A program made the position numbers and the translations under genes. Below, piece after piece: positions 51,046-61,187 of a stretch of 64,000 nucleotides of DNA (within the stretch, counting starts at the first letter, position 1; each line of letters starts with the position of its first letter). This DNA is from Rhizobiales bacterium Ga0077525 (GTDB lineage: Bacteria > Pseudomonadota > Alphaproteobacteria > Rhizobiales > Xanthobacteraceae). The stretch spans positions 62,001-126,000 of the forward strand of contig LNDS01000032.1 in the NCBI GenBank assembly GCA_001464835.1, written 5' to 3'. The notes under the pieces were generated by a model, which ran no database searches, was not told the origin of the DNA, and was given only the letters and a program-made list of their open reading frames with translations.

Positions 51046-51097
51046 TCCCGAAAAGTGGAATCCGGTTTTCGGACAAGATCATGCGCAAAATAAAAGT
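51040..51097. repeat. Rhizobial-type short intergenic repeat at the tsaE-murU junction
   Basis: GCATGATC, CCGAAAAGTGGAATCCGG, TTTTCGGA and GATCATGC arranged as an inverted repeat, the form known from rhizobial intergenic mosaic elements. It overlaps the last codons of the tsaE fusion gene, so the repeat supplies part of its 3' end. Confidence 0.7.
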
Positions 51098-51107
51098 GAA
51101 ATCCTAG

Positions 51108-51830
51108 ATGAATGCGGTTCCGCAAACGGCCATGGTGCTCGCTGCCGGCTTCGGCCAGCGCATGCGCCCGCTGACCGACACGATGCCGAAGCCTTTGGTG
51201 AAAGTCGCCGGCCGCGCGCTGCTCGATCATGTGCTCGACCGCCTGGCCGACGCCGGGGTCCAGCGCGCCATCGTCAACGTGCATTATCTTGCCGAGCAAA
51301 TCGAACGCCACGTCGAGTCGCGCACCTCGCCGCAGATCACCATTTCCGACGAGCGCTGCGTTCTGCTCGACACCGGCGGCGGCGTCGTCAAGGCTCTGCC
51401 GCTTCTTGGCGACGCGCCATTCTTCCACATCAATTCCGACACGATCTGGCTCGACAGCGTCAAGCCGAACCTGACGCGGCTGGCGGAGGCCTTCGATCCC
51501 TCGACGATGGACGCGCTGCTGCTCTTGGCGCCGGGCGCCGGCAGCATCGGCTATGCCGGGCGCGGCGATTTCACCATGGCGCCCGACGGCCGCCTGACGG
51601 CCCGCCACGAGCGCGACGTTGCGCCCTTCGTCTATGCCGGCGCCGCGATCCTGTCGCCGCGCCTGTTCGATGGCGCGCCGCAGGGCGCCTTCTCGCTGAC
51701 CAGGCTCTTTGCCAGGGCCATCGAGCAAGGCCGCCTGCACGGCTTGCGGCTGGAAGGCCTGTGGATGCATGTCGGCACGCCGGAAGCAATTGCCGAGGCC
51801 GAACAGGCGATTTCCGAGAGCACCGGCTAG
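51108..51830 (+). CDS. murU: MurU-like N-acetylmuramate-1-phosphate uridylyltransferase
   Basis: A 240-residue sugar nucleotidyltransferase. Seen: MVLAAGFGQRMRPLTDTMPKPLV (nucleotide binding), LDTGGGVVKALP and FFHINSDTIW (metal Asp), and ending with GLWMHVGTPEAIAEAE. Following an AmgK-type kinase, it most likely forms UDP-MurNAc from MurNAc-1-P in peptidoglycan recycling; the general annotation would be glucose- or mannose-1-P type transferase. It precedes addB by 25 bases. Confidence 0.82.
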   Translation: MNAVPQTAMVLAAGFGQRMRPLTDTMPKPLVKVAGRALLDHVLDRLADAGVQRAIVNVHYLAEQIERHVESRTSPQITISDERCVLLDTGGGVVKALPLLGDAPFFHINSDTIWLDSVKPNLTRLAEAFDPSTMDALLLLAPGAGSIGYAGRGDFTMAPDGRLTARHERDVAPFVYAGAAILSPRLFDGAPQGAFSLTRLFARAIEQGRLHGLRLEGLWMHVGTPEAIAEAEQAISESTG

Positions 51831-51855
51831 CGCGAAGCGTGTATGGTAAGGCGCA

Positions 51856-54800
51856 ATGCCGGCCGCCAAACCCAACGTCTTCAATATTTCCGCCTCAGTG
51901 CCGTTTCTGCCGGCGCTGATCGACGCTTTGCGTCAAGGCAAACTGGTGCCGGGATTTCCCGCCTCGAACGATCCGCTGGAGCTTGCCCGCGCCACGCTCT
52001 ATCTGCCGACACGGCGCGCCTGCCGCCTCGCCCGTGACGTTTTCCTCGAAAAGCTGGATGGCGATGCAGCGATCCTGCCGCGCATCGTGCCGCTTGGCGA
52101 CGTCGATGAAGATGAGATCGTCTTTGCGGGTTCGTCCACCGATGCCTTGGCCTTGCCGGAAGCCATCGCGCCGCTTGAGCGCAAACTGATGCTGTCTCAG
52201 ATCATCGCTAAATGGGCAACTGTCGTTCGCTCGGCGCAAGGATCGCCGCTTGTAGCCAACACACCCGGCGCTGCATTTGCCTTGGCGGGTGATCTCGCGC
52301 GGCTAATGGACGATATGACAACAAGGCAGGTGAAATGGAGCGCTCTCGACAAACTTGTGCCTATCGATCTTGACGAATATTGGGAGAAGTCACTTGAGTT
52401 TCTGAAATTCATCCATCCGCGATGGGACGACATCCTGCGCGCAAACGAAGCCATCGAAGCCGCCGAGCGGCGCGACAGGCTTATCGAGGCCGAAGCCCGG
52501 CGTCTCGCCGGTAGCGATGCGCCAGTGATCGCCGCCGGCTCCACAGGCTCGATGCCGGCGACGGCAAAATTGCTGGCGACCATCGCCCGGCTGCCGCATG
52601 GCGCCGTGGTGCTGCCCGGCCTTGACATGGATCTCGACGACGACGCGTGGCGGTCAATCGCCGGCAATGGCGACGACCAGACGCATGACGGCGCGCCGGC
52701 GTCCAGCCATGCGCAGTTTTCCATGCAGGCGCTGCTGACCACCATCGGCATCGCCCGCGACGAAGTCGAAGTGATCAGCGCGCCCTTAGTCCATGGCCGC
52801 GAGAGGCTGGCCTCGGAAGCGCTGCGCCCGGCCGCGACCACCGACCGCTGGCAGGCGCAGCGCGACGAAGCTGCCTTTGGCCCGGCCACCGATAAAGCGC
52901 TCGCAAACGTCAGCATGGTCGAGGCCGCCAATCCCGAAGAAGAAGCGCTCGCCATCGCCGTCACCTTGCGCGAGGCGCTGGAAACGCCGGGCAAGACCGT
53001 GGCGCTGGTGACGCCCGACCGCGCGCTGGCGCGCCGCGTCGTTGCCGCCTTGGAGCGCTGGCATGTCGCGGTCGATGACTCGGGCGGCGATCCACTGCCG
53101 GAAACGCAAGCGGGCCGCTTCGCCCGGCTTGCCGCCGAAGCCGCGCTCGATGGCTTGAAGCCGGTGACGCTGCTGGCGTTGCTCAAGCATCCGCTGTTGC
53201 GGCTCGGCGCCGAGGACGGGGCGCACCGCCTCGCCATCGCCGCGCTCGAGCGCGCGCTGCTGCGCGGGCCGCGGCCGAAGCCCGGCAGCGACGGTCTTGC
53301 CCATGCGCTCGCCACCTTCCGCGCCAATCGCGACGCCATGCACCGCAGCGATCCGCGCTGGTTGATCACGGCCGACGAACTCGACGCCGCCGCAGCGCTG
53401 ATCGGGAAACTGAAAGCCGCGCTGGCGCCGCTGGAAAATTTGAAGGCCGGCAGCCACGGACTGGCGACTTTGGCCGAGTGTCATCGCACCGTCATCGGCG
53501 GTCTGAGCTCTGATGCCGAGGGCGTCATTGCGGCGTTTTCCGGCAACGACGGCATCGCGCTGGAAACGGCGTTGCAGGACATCAGCGACAGCCCGACGGC
53601 GCAAAGCCTGTCGGCGGAACGCGGCGATTATGTCGAACTGTTTCACGCGGCCATTGGTGATCGCGTCGTGCGCCGGCCGGAAACGCGCGACGTGCGCGCG
53701 CATATTTACGGGCCGCTCGAAGCGCGCTTGCAGACCGCCGATCTCCTGGTGCTCGGCGGCCTCAACGAGGCGACCTGGCCGCCGGAGACGCGCAGCGATC
53801 CGTGGCTGTCGCGACCGATGCGCGCCAAACTCGGCCTCGACCCGCCGGAACGGCGCATTGGTCTGTCGGCGCACGACTTCGCGCAGTCGCTCGGCGCGCC
53901 CGAAATTGTGCTGACGCGCGCCGCCAAGCTCGCCGGCGCGCCGACCGTGACGTCGCGGTTCGTCCAGCGCATCGCCGCGCTCGCCGGCAAAGAGCGTTGG
54001 CAGAGCGTGCTGGCGCGCGGCAACAGGACGCTCGACCTGGCGCGCGCGCTCGACGCGCCCGCATCGGTGAAAGCGGCCGGGCGGCCCGCGCCGACACCGC
54101 CGGTCGCGGCGCGGCCGTCGCGCCTGTCGGTGACCGCGATCGAGGACTGGCTGCGCGATCCCTACACGGTCTATGCCAAGTATATCCTGCGGCTCTATCC
54201 GCTCGACGCCGTCGATACACGGCCCGGCGCGCGCGACCGCGGCACCGTCATTCACGGCGCCATTGGCGACTTCACCGTGCAGTTCGCCGATGGCTTTCCG
54301 GCCGACCCGCAGCGCAAATTGCTGGAGTTGGGCGAGAAGCGTTTCGCGCCGTTGAAAGACTATCCCGAAGCACAGGCGTTCTGGTGGCCGCGCTTCAAGC
54401 GCATCGCGCAATGGTTCGCGCAATGGGACCGCGCGCGGCGCGACGGCGTTGCGACGCTGCATGGCGAAATCAAGGGCGAACTGAAATTCCCCATCGGCGA
54501 GCGCGAGTTCACCTTGTCGGCCATCGCCGACCGCATCGAATGGCGGCGCGACGGCAGCTACGCCATCATCGACTACAAGACCGGCGCGGCGCGCACCAAG
54601 AAGCAGGTCAGCACGGGCCTGGCGCCGCAGCTGACACTCGAAGGCGCGATATTGCGTGAAGGCGGATTCAAGGGGCTGCGCCCCGGCTCCATTTCGGAAA
54701 TCACCTATGTGACGCTGAAAGGCGGCGATCCGGCCGGCAAGCCGGAAGACATTACATTCAAGGAAGGCACGCCGGATACGCAGGCCGACTACGCGCTCAA

Positions 54801-54957
54801 GCGGCTCAAGGAACTGGCGGTGACATTCGAGAACGCCGGCACGCCCTATCTGTCGCTGGTGCATCCGATGTGGACCAACCATTACGGCGACTACGATCAC
54901 CTGGCCCGCGTCAAGGAATGGTCGCTCGGCGGCGGCGGCGATGAGGGCGGCGAATGA
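51856..54957 (+). CDS. addB: AddB, subunit of the AddAB helicase-nuclease
   Basis: A 1033-residue protein that, with AddA, processes DNA double-strand ends for recombination. The N-terminal half resembles an inactive helicase (YLPTRRACRLARDVF near residue 50), and the C-terminal nuclease is seen in DRIEWRRDGSYAIIDYKTGAAR (about 895-915). Length and blocks fit the alphaproteobacterial AddB family. The stop overlaps the addA ATG by four bases. Confidence 0.93.
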   Translation: MPAAKPNVFNISASVPFLPALIDALRQGKLVPGFPASNDPLELARATLYLPTRRACRLARDVFLEKLDGDAAILPRIVPLGDVDEDEIVFAGSSTDALALPEAIAPLERKLMLSQIIAKWATVVRSAQGSPLVANTPGAAFALAGDLARLMDDMTTRQVKWSALDKLVPIDLDEYWEKSLEFLKFIHPRWDDILRANEAIEAAERRDRLIEAEARRLAGSDAPVIAAGSTGSMPATAKLLATIARLPHGAVVLPGLDMDLDDDAWRSIAGNGDDQTHDGAPASSHAQFSMQALLTTIGIARDEVEVISAPLVHGRERLASEALRPAATTDRWQAQRDEAAFGPATDKALANVSMVEAANPEEEALAIAVTLREALETPGKTVALVTPDRALARRVVAALERWHVAVDDSGGDPLPETQAGRFARLAAEAALDGLKPVTLLALLKHPLLRLGAEDGAHRLAIAALERALLRGPRPKPGSDGLAHALATFRANRDAMHRSDPRWLITADELDAAAALIGKLKAALAPLENLKAGSHGLATLAECHRTVIGGLSSDAEGVIAAFSGNDGIALETALQDISDSPTAQSLSAERGDYVELFHAAIGDRVVRRPETRDVRAHIYGPLEARLQTADLLVLGGLNEATWPPETRSDPWLSRPMRAKLGLDPPERRIGLSAHDFAQSLGAPEIVLTRAAKLAGAPTVTSRFVQRIAALAGKERWQSVLARGNRTLDLARALDAPASVKAAGRPAPTPPVAARPSRLSVTAIEDWLRDPYTVYAKYILRLYPLDAVDTRPGARDRGTVIHGAIGDFTVQFADGFPADPQRKLLELGEKRFAPLKDYPEAQAFWWPRFKRIAQWFAQWDRARRDGVATLHGEIKGELKFPIGEREFTLSAIADRIEWRRDGSYAIIDYKTGAARTKKQVSTGLAPQLTLEGAILREGGFKGLRPGSISEITYVTLKGGDPAGKPEDITFKEGTPDTQADYALKRLKELAVTFENAGTPYLSLVHPMWTNHYGDYDHLARVKEWSLGGGGDEGGE

Positions 54958-57900
54958 GCACGCCCCGCATCATCCCGCCCGACGTCAGCCGCGTGCAAAT
55001 CGAAGCCGCCGATCCGGATACGTCGGCCTTCGTCTCGGCCAATGCTGGTTCCGGCAAGACGCATGTGCTCGCCCAGCGCGTCATCAATTTGCTGCTGCGC
55101 GGCGTCGACCCGGCGAAAATTCTCTGCATTACCTTCACCAAGGCCGCCGCCGCCAACATGGCCAACCGCGTGTTCGGCACGCTCGCCGAATGGAGCACGC
55201 TGCCCGACGCGGCGCTCGACGGGAAAATCAAGGACTCGACCGGCAAGACGGCGGGCACCGCCGACCGCGCCCGCGCGCGGCGGCTGTTTGCCTCGGCGCT
55301 GGAGACGCCGGGCGGCCTGAAAGTGCAGACCATTCACGCCTTCTGCACGCGGCTGCTGCATCAATTTCCGTTCGAGGCCAATGTCGCGGCGCGCTTTACC
55401 GTACTCGACGAGGCGCAGACCACCGAGCTGCTCGACCGGTTGACGCTCGACGTGCTGCTGCAAGCCTCCGCCGCGCCGCAAAGTGCGCTCGGCAAGGCGC
55501 TCGCCACGGCCATCGTCGTCGCCGCCGACCAGACCTTCAAGGACGTCATCGGCGACGCCATCAAGAAGCGCGACGACATCGCGCACTGGATCGAGAAGGC
55601 CGGCGGCGTCGATGCCGCCATCGATGCGCTGTCGCACAGCTTCGGGGTCGATCCGAAGGACACCGCGGAATCGCTGGAGCACGAGTTCTTCGCGCAGTCC
55701 GCCATTCCGGAATCCGACTGGCCGGCCCTGATCGAAGTTCTGGAATTCGGGTCCAAGACCGACAAGAACCACATTGAGGCTCTGCTCGCCGCGCAGCAGA
55801 GTTTCGGCCGCGACCGCATCGACAATTATTTGCGCGTGTTCTGCACGGCCGAGCTATCGCCGCGCAAGAACATCGTCACCAAGGCGATCGTCGAGGATCA
55901 TCCGGACTGGTTCGACAAACTCAAGCGCGAGCAGGACCGCGTCTGCGCGCTGCTGGCCCGCGAGCGTGCCGTCGCCGCGCGCGACCGCACCCGCGCGCTC
56001 ATCACCATCGCCGCCGACGTCATCGGCCGTTACAGGCTCGAGAAAGAGCGGCGCGCGCTGCTCGACTATGACGACCTGATCGACAAGACCTTAGAGCTAT
56101 TCGGGCGCTCGTCCGCGGCCTGGGTGCTCTACAAGCTCGACCTCGGCATCGACCATGTGCTGATCGACGAAGCGCAGGACACCAGCCCGAAGCAGTGGGA
56201 CATCATCAAGACCATCGTGTCCGAATTCATGCCGGGCGGCGCGCGGCCGAACGTCAAGCGCACGGTGTTTGCGGTCGGGGACGAGAAGCAGTCGATATTC
56301 TCCTTTCAAGGCGCGCAGCCGAAGGAATTCGACGCCAACCGAAGGCTGTTCGAGCGGCAATTCAACACGCCGGAACTCGGCTGGAAGTATCTCAAATTCC
56401 ACTCCTCGTTCCGCTCTGGCGAAAACGTGCTCGCCTCGGTCGATCAGGTTTTCCGCGACAAGGATATCTATTCAAGCATCACCACCGACGACATCGGCAT
56501 TCCCGAGCACAAGTCGCTGCCCGGTGCTGCACCGGGCCTGGTCGAGGTCTGGCCGCTCACGGAGCCGGCTGAACGCAAGGAGATGGAGGGCTGGGACGCG
56601 CCCTTCGATACCGAGAGCGAGGAAAGCCCCCGCGTCCGGCTGGCCCGCCGCATCGCCGCGAACGTGAAGCTATGGATGGCGCGCGGCTTGAAAGCCGGCG
56701 ACGTGCTGGTGCTGGTGCGCCAGCGTGGGCCTCTGTTCGAGGCTGTCATTCGCGCGCTGAAAAGTGCCGGCGTGCCGGTCGCCGGCGCCGACCGGCTGGT
56801 GCTGACAGAGCATATCGCGGTGATGGACCTGATGGCGCTCGCCGACGCGTTACTGCTGCCGGACGACGATCTGGCTTTGGCCAGCGTGTTGAAGTCGCCT
56901 TTGTTCGGCTTGAGCGAAGAGCAGCTGTTCACGCTCGCCTTCGACCGCAAGGGCTCGTTGCGCGCATCGCTAAGAGGCAATGCCGAATTCAAAACAACGG
57001 CGGATGGACTCGACAACCTCAGCGACGCTGCCCACCGGCTGACGCCGTTCGCCTTCTTCGCCCATGTGCTCGGCCCCTTGCGAGGCCGCGCCAGAATGCT
57101 GGCGCGGCTTGGACCGGAAGCCAACGACGCGCTCGACGAATTCCTCAATCTGGCGCTGACCTATGAGACGCAGCAGACGCCGTCGCTGCAAGGTTTCGCC
57201 ACCTGGCTGCGCGCGGCGCAGAGCGAAGTGCGCCGCGACATGGAGCTGGCGCGCGACGAAGTGCGCGTCATGACCGTGCACGGCGCCAAGGGCCTCGAAG
57301 CCAACACGGTGATCCTCGCCGACACTGTCGGCAAGCCGACCGGCAAGCAGGACCCGCGCCTGCTGCCGCTTGCCAGCACCGGTGCTTTGGTTTGGGCCAA
57401 GAGCCAGAAGGAGGACATCGGCCCGATGACCGAGGCGCGCCTCGCCGCGCAGCAGGAGGCGCGCAACGAATACCGCCGTCTCTTGTATGTTGCGATGACG
57501 CGTGCGGCCGAGCGGCTGATTGTCTGCGGCGCCAAGGGCTCCCAGGCCATCCCGAAAGGCTGCTGGTATCAGCTTGTCGATGACGCGCTCAGCGAGAAAG
57601 CATCGACCGAGCCCGCCGATGATGGCGATGGCGAGGTAAAACGCTATCGCAAGGGCGAGGCGTTGCCCACACCCGTATCGAAACAAGGTGAAAGCAAAAC
57701 ATCGGTTTCGGTTGCCCTGCCCGATTGGCTGACCCGCGATGCGCCGCGCGAGCAGTTCGCCGCGCGCACGGTGACGCCGTCTGGAATGCTGGAAGATGAC
57801 GTGCGCCCTGTCGCCATAAGCGGCAATGCGCAAGGTCTGCTGCGCGGATCGCTGCTGCACCGGTTGATGCAATCGCTGCCCGGCTTGGCGAGCGATACAC

Positions 57901-58355
57901 GGCTCAAGGCGGCGCAGGATTATCTGGCCCGCGCCGGCAAGGATTTACCCGAGGCGGATCGCATAACGCTGGCCGCGCAGGCGATGCGCGTGCTCGATGA
58001 TTCCCGCTTTGCCGCACTTTTCGGGCCCGGCAGCCGCGCCGAGGTGCCGATTGTCGGCCGGCTGCAAACCGCCGGACAGCCTGTGCTGGTGTCCGGCCAG
58101 GTCGACCGCCTCGCGGTGACCAAGGACTTCGTGCTGATCGGCGATTTCAAGACCAACCGGCCGCCGCCGCGCGCGCTGTCCGAAGTGCCGCCGCAATATG
58201 TGCGCCAGCTCGCCCTTTATCGCGCCGTGCTCGCCAGACTATACCCGGACCGGCCCATTCGCGCTGCGTTGATCTGGACCGAAGCACCTGATCTAATGGA
58301 GCTTTCCGCCGAAGCACTGGATGAAGCCCTGGCGCAGATCACGTCCGCGCGATAG
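54954..58355 (+). CDS. addA: AddA, helicase-nuclease subunit
   Basis: An 1133-residue UvrD-type helicase with a C-terminal nuclease. Walker A is [11 protein letters not shown] at residues 28-38, Walker B in [15 protein letters not shown], and motif VI in [13 protein letters not shown]. The nuclease residues appear in GQVDRLAV and [12 protein letters not shown] near the end. It is coupled to addB (ATGA); the two make the RecBCD-like end resection enzyme. Confidence 0.95.
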   Translation: MSTPRIIPPDVSRVQIEAADPDTSAFVSANAGSGKTHVLAQRVINLLLRGVDPAKILCITFTKAAAANMANRVFGTLAEWSTLPDAALDGKIKDSTGKTAGTADRARARRLFASALETPGGLKVQTIHAFCTRLLHQFPFEANVAARFTVLDEAQTTELLDRLTLDVLLQASAAPQSALGKALATAIVVAADQTFKDVIGDAIKKRDDIAHWIEKAGGVDAAIDALSHSFGVDPKDTAESLEHEFFAQSAIPESDWPALIEVLEFGSKTDKNHIEALLAAQQSFGRDRIDNYLRVFCTAELSPRKNIVTKAIVEDHPDWFDKLKREQDRVCALLARERAVAARDRTRALITIAADVIGRYRLEKERRALLDYDDLIDKTLELFGRSSAAWVLYKLDLGIDHVLIDEAQDTSPKQWDIIKTIVSEFMPGGARPNVKRTVFAVGDEKQSIFSFQGAQPKEFDANRRLFERQFNTPELGWKYLKFHSSFRSGENVLASVDQVFRDKDIYSSITTDDIGIPEHKSLPGAAPGLVEVWPLTEPAERKEMEGWDAPFDTESEESPRVRLARRIAANVKLWMARGLKAGDVLVLVRQRGPLFEAVIRALKSAGVPVAGADRLVLTEHIAVMDLMALADALLLPDDDLALASVLKSPLFGLSEEQLFTLAFDRKGSLRASLRGNAEFKTTADGLDNLSDAAHRLTPFAFFAHVLGPLRGRARMLARLGPEANDALDEFLNLALTYETQQTPSLQGFATWLRAAQSEVRRDMELARDEVRVMTVHGAKGLEANTVILADTVGKPTGKQDPRLLPLASTGALVWAKSQKEDIGPMTEARLAAQQEARNEYRRLLYVAMTRAAERLIVCGAKGSQAIPKGCWYQLVDDALSEKASTEPADDGDGEVKRYRKGEALPTPVSKQGESKTSVSVALPDWLTRDAPREQFAARTVTPSGMLEDDVRPVAISGNAQGLLRGSLLHRLMQSLPGLASDTRLKAAQDYLARAGKDLPEADRITLAAQAMRVLDDSRFAALFGPGSRAEVPIVGRLQTAGQPVLVSGQVDRLAVTKDFVLIGDFKTNRPPPRALSEVPPQYVRQLALYRAVLARLYPDRPIRAALIWTEAPDLMELSAEALDEALAQITSAR

Positions 58356-58449
58356 CGCCTTGACGCTGGGGGATGCCGTTCATAGGTTCGCCACCTCGCA
58401 ATTGGCGGCGCGATTCCTCGCCCCGCCCCAGTCAATAAAGGGTCTTCCC

Positions 58450-58770
58450 ATGGCCGTCGGCAAAACCACGGATGCAGGCTTCGACGCGGATGTTCTCAAA
58501 TCGGCCGAGCCGGTCGTCGTCGATTTCTGGGCGGAGTGGTGCGGCCCGTGCCGCATGATCGCCCCGGCGCTGGAGGAAATTTCCGGCACGCTCGGCGACA
58601 AGGTCAAGATCGTCAAATTGAACGTCGATGAAAATCCGGCGATCGCCGCCAAGTACGGCATCATGTCGATCCCGACTTTGCTGTTGTTCAAGAACGGCGA
58701 AATCGCTGACCGTCAGGTCGGCGCCGCGCCGAAGCAGAAGCTGCAGGCCTGGATCAGCGGCGCGGTCTGA
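58450..58770 (+). CDS. trxA: Thioredoxin
   Basis: A 106-residue thiol-disulfide reductant. [13 protein letters not shown] carries the active-site CxxC, and the cis-Pro is in [11 protein letters not shown]. The ATG at 58450 ([11 protein letters not shown]) gives the standard length. It follows addA by 94 bases, the usual addA-trxA order in this group. Confidence 0.96.
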   Translation: MAVGKTTDAGFDADVLKSAEPVVVDFWAEWCGPCRMIAPALEEISGTLGDKVKIVKLNVDENPAIAAKYGIMSIPTLLLFKNGEIADRQVGAAPKQKLQAWISGAV

Positions 58771-58795
58771 TCGACAGATAAAAAGATTTTCGTAA

Positions 58796-58821
58796 ACGGC
58801 CGGCCCAAAGCCGGCCGTTTT
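58796..58821 (+). terminator. Hairpin terminator after trxA
   Basis: ACGGCCGGC (58796-58804) and GCCGGCCGT (58810-58818) form a 9-bp stem with a 5-base loop, then a short T run. Confidence 0.75.
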
Positions 58822-58834
58822 GCGTTGAAGGCTC

Positions 58835-59866
58835 ATGAGCCTGCCGCTGCGTCTTTCCTACAAACCGATGGAAGCCCTGTCCGTGGATGGGATTCCGGAG
58901 GGGCCTGATTGGCAATACGAACCCAAATGGGACGGCTTCCGCTGTCTGGCTTTTCGCGACGGCGACGAAATCAACCTGCAATCGAAATCCGGGCAATCGT
59001 TGACGCGCTATTTCCCGGAACTCGTCGCGGCCCTTGCGGCGGTGAAAGCGCGGCGCTTTGTGCTCGATGGCGAGATCGTCGTGCCGGAAGGCCGCGTATT
59101 CTCCTTCGACGCTTTGCTGCAACGGATTCATCCTGCGGCGAGCCGCGTCAAACGGCTGGCGGCGGAAACGCCGGTGCTGCTTATCGTGTTCGATCTTCTC
59201 GTCGAGGCCGACGGCAAGCCATTGACCGACAAGGCACTGAGCGAGAGGCGCGAGAAACTTGAGGCCTTCGCGAAAAAATATTTGCGCGGCCACAAAAGGA
59301 TCCGGCTTTCCCCGGCGACCGTAAAGCTGGCCGGACCGAAGAAATGGCTGGCCCAGGTCGGCGGGACGCTTGACGGCATTATCGCCAAGCGGCGCGACAT
59401 GTCCTACCAAAGCGGCAATCGCCTCGGCATGCAGAAAATCAAGAATGTTCGAACCGCCGACTGCGTCGTCGGCGGCTTTCGGTACAACGAAGGCAAGAAG
59501 ACTGTCGGCTCGCTTCTGCTCGGACTTTACAATGCCCAAGGACTGCTCGACCACGTCGGCTTCACATCGGCGCTTAAGGCGGATGAAAAGAAGGCGCTGA
59601 CGGCAAAGCTTGAGAAGCTGACCGGCGGTGAAGGTTTCAGCGGCGAAAAGCCCGGCGGGCCAAGCCGGTGGTCAAACAAGCGATCGAGCGAATGGCAACC
59701 CTTGAAGCCGAAACTTGTCGTCGAGGTTTGCTACGATCACTTTAGCGGCGATCGCTTCCGTCACGGCACGCGTCTGTTGCGGTGGCGTCCCGACAAGGCG
59801 CCGGATCAATGCAGCCTCGACCAGGTGGCACAGAAGCAGGCCGATCTGATGAAGCTCTTGAAGTGA
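58835..59866 (+). CDS. Stand-alone ATP-dependent DNA ligase (LigC/LigD-ligase type)
   Basis: A 343-residue ATP-dependent ligase. The nucleotidyl Lys is in EPKWDGFR near residue 32; FVLDGEIVVPEG (motif III), LIVFDLLVEADG and DGIIAKRRDMSY (motif IV) follow. Next is an OB domain with TADCVVGGFRYNEGKK and VVEVCYDHFSGDRFRHGTRLLRWRPDK. It lacks the polymerase and 3'-phosphoesterase domains of full LigD, and no Ku gene is in the window, so its repair role is open. Confidence 0.87.
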   Translation: MSLPLRLSYKPMEALSVDGIPEGPDWQYEPKWDGFRCLAFRDGDEINLQSKSGQSLTRYFPELVAALAAVKARRFVLDGEIVVPEGRVFSFDALLQRIHPAASRVKRLAAETPVLLIVFDLLVEADGKPLTDKALSERREKLEAFAKKYLRGHKRIRLSPATVKLAGPKKWLAQVGGTLDGIIAKRRDMSYQSGNRLGMQKIKNVRTADCVVGGFRYNEGKKTVGSLLLGLYNAQGLLDHVGFTSALKADEKKALTAKLEKLTGGEGFSGEKPGGPSRWSNKRSSEWQPLKPKLVVEVCYDHFSGDRFRHGTRLLRWRPDKAPDQCSLDQVAQKQADLMKLLK

Positions 59867-61186
59867 TTACTGCGGCGGCGTGCCATTCTCGCGCAGCACT
59901 TCGCCGGCGAGATACAGCGACCCGGTGATCAGAATGCGCGGCGGCGGATCGAGGTCGAGCTTGCACACTGCCTCTAACGCTTCGTCGAGATTGCCGCGGC
60001 TCGCCGCCGGAATATCGAGCGCACGCGCCGCCTCGGCCACTGTCTCGGCCGGCAGACCCTTTTCGGCATCGGTGACGGGCACCGCGATCAGCCGGCGCGC
60101 CAGGCCGGCGAAGTTATTGAGAAAGCCGGCAAAGTCCTTGGTCGCCAGCATGCCGACGATCAGCACCAGAGGCCGCGACACGCGCTCTTCGAGATCGGCG
60201 AGTGCTGCGGCAATGGCCCGGCCGCCATCGGGATTGTGACCGCCGTCGAGCCACAGCTCGCTGCCCGGCGGGGTCAAATCGACGAGGCGGCCGGCACCAA
60301 GACGATGCAATCGCGCCGGCCAGTCGGCCTTGGTCATCCCGGCTTCATAGGCCGCCGGCGGAATCTTGAATTGCGTAATCGCGCGAAGCGCGGCGATGGC
60401 GAGGCCCGCATTTTCGAACTGATGACGGCCATAAAGTTTCGGCGCCGGCAGATCAAGCAGGCCGTTGTCGTCCTGATAGACCAGGCGGCCGCGCTCTTCG
60501 GTGGCGGTCCAGTTCTCGCCGGCGATCCTGATCGGCGCTTTCAGCCGCGCCGCCTGCCGCTCGATCACCGCAAGCGCGTCGCGATTCTGCGCGGCGACGA
60601 TGACCGGCGCGTTGGCCTTGATGATCCCGGCCTTCTCGGCAGCGATTTTTTCCAACGTCTCGCCGAGAAATTCGGTGTGGTCGATGGACACCGGCGTGAT
60701 GATCGACGCCAGCGGCGTGTCGATGACATTGGTGGCGTCAAGACGGCCGCCGAGGCCAACTTCAAGCAGCAGCACGTCGGCGGGATTTTGTGCGAACAGC
60801 AAAAAGCCCGCCGCGGTGGTGATTTCGAACACGGTGATCGGTTCGCCGCCATTGGCGCGTTCGCAGTCTTCCAGCGCCTTCGACAATTCCGCGTCCGACA
60901 CCAGCCGGCCCTCGCCAACTGCACCAAGGCGAAAACGTTCGTTGAAATTGACCAGATGCGGCGAGGTGTAGACGTGCACGCGCAGACCAGCGGCTTCGAG
61001 AATCGCGCGCAGGAAGGCGGTAGTCGATCCCTTGCCATTGGTGCCGGCAACATGAATGACCGGCGGCAACTTGCGTTCGGGGTGATCGAGCGCTGCGAGC
61101 AGCCGCTCGATACGGCCGAGCGACAGGTCGATGCGCTTGGGATGCAGCGCCAGCAGGCGTGTGAGGATGGAGTCGATCGGGCTCAC
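59867..61186 (-). CDS. folC: FolC, folylpolyglutamate/dihydrofolate synthase
   Basis: A 439-residue Mur-ligase-like enzyme that adds glutamate to dihydropteroate and to folates. Seen: HVAGTNGKGSTTAFLRAIL (ATP loop), YTSPHLVNFNERF, and EVGLGGRLDATNVI. The GTG at 61186 is taken as start, one base after the accD stop; the frame is open 13 codons further into accD. Last gene of trpB-trpA-accD-folC. Confidence 0.93.
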   Translation of the reverse strand: MSPIDSILTRLLALHPKRIDLSLGRIERLLAALDHPERKLPPVIHVAGTNGKGSTTAFLRAILEAAGLRVHVYTSPHLVNFNERFRLGAVGEGRLVSDAELSKALEDCERANGGEPITVFEITTAAGFLLFAQNPADVLLLEVGLGGRLDATNVIDTPLASIITPVSIDHTEFLGETLEKIAAEKAGIIKANAPVIVAAQNRDALAVIERQAARLKAPIRIAGENWTATEERGRLVYQDDNGLLDLPAPKLYGRHQFENAGLAIAALRAITQFKIPPAAYEAGMTKADWPARLHRLGAGRLVDLTPPGSELWLDGGHNPDGGRAIAAALADLEERVSRPLVLIVGMLATKDFAGFLNNFAGLARRLIAVPVTDAEKGLPAETVAEAARALDIPAASRGNLDEALEAVCKLDLDPPPRILITGSLYLAGEVLRENGTPPQ

Positions 61187-61187
61187 G

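Noticed and set aside
52786..54900. 704-residue open frame antisense to addB
   Set aside because: Low-complexity, Arg/Gly-rich product opposite a known gene.
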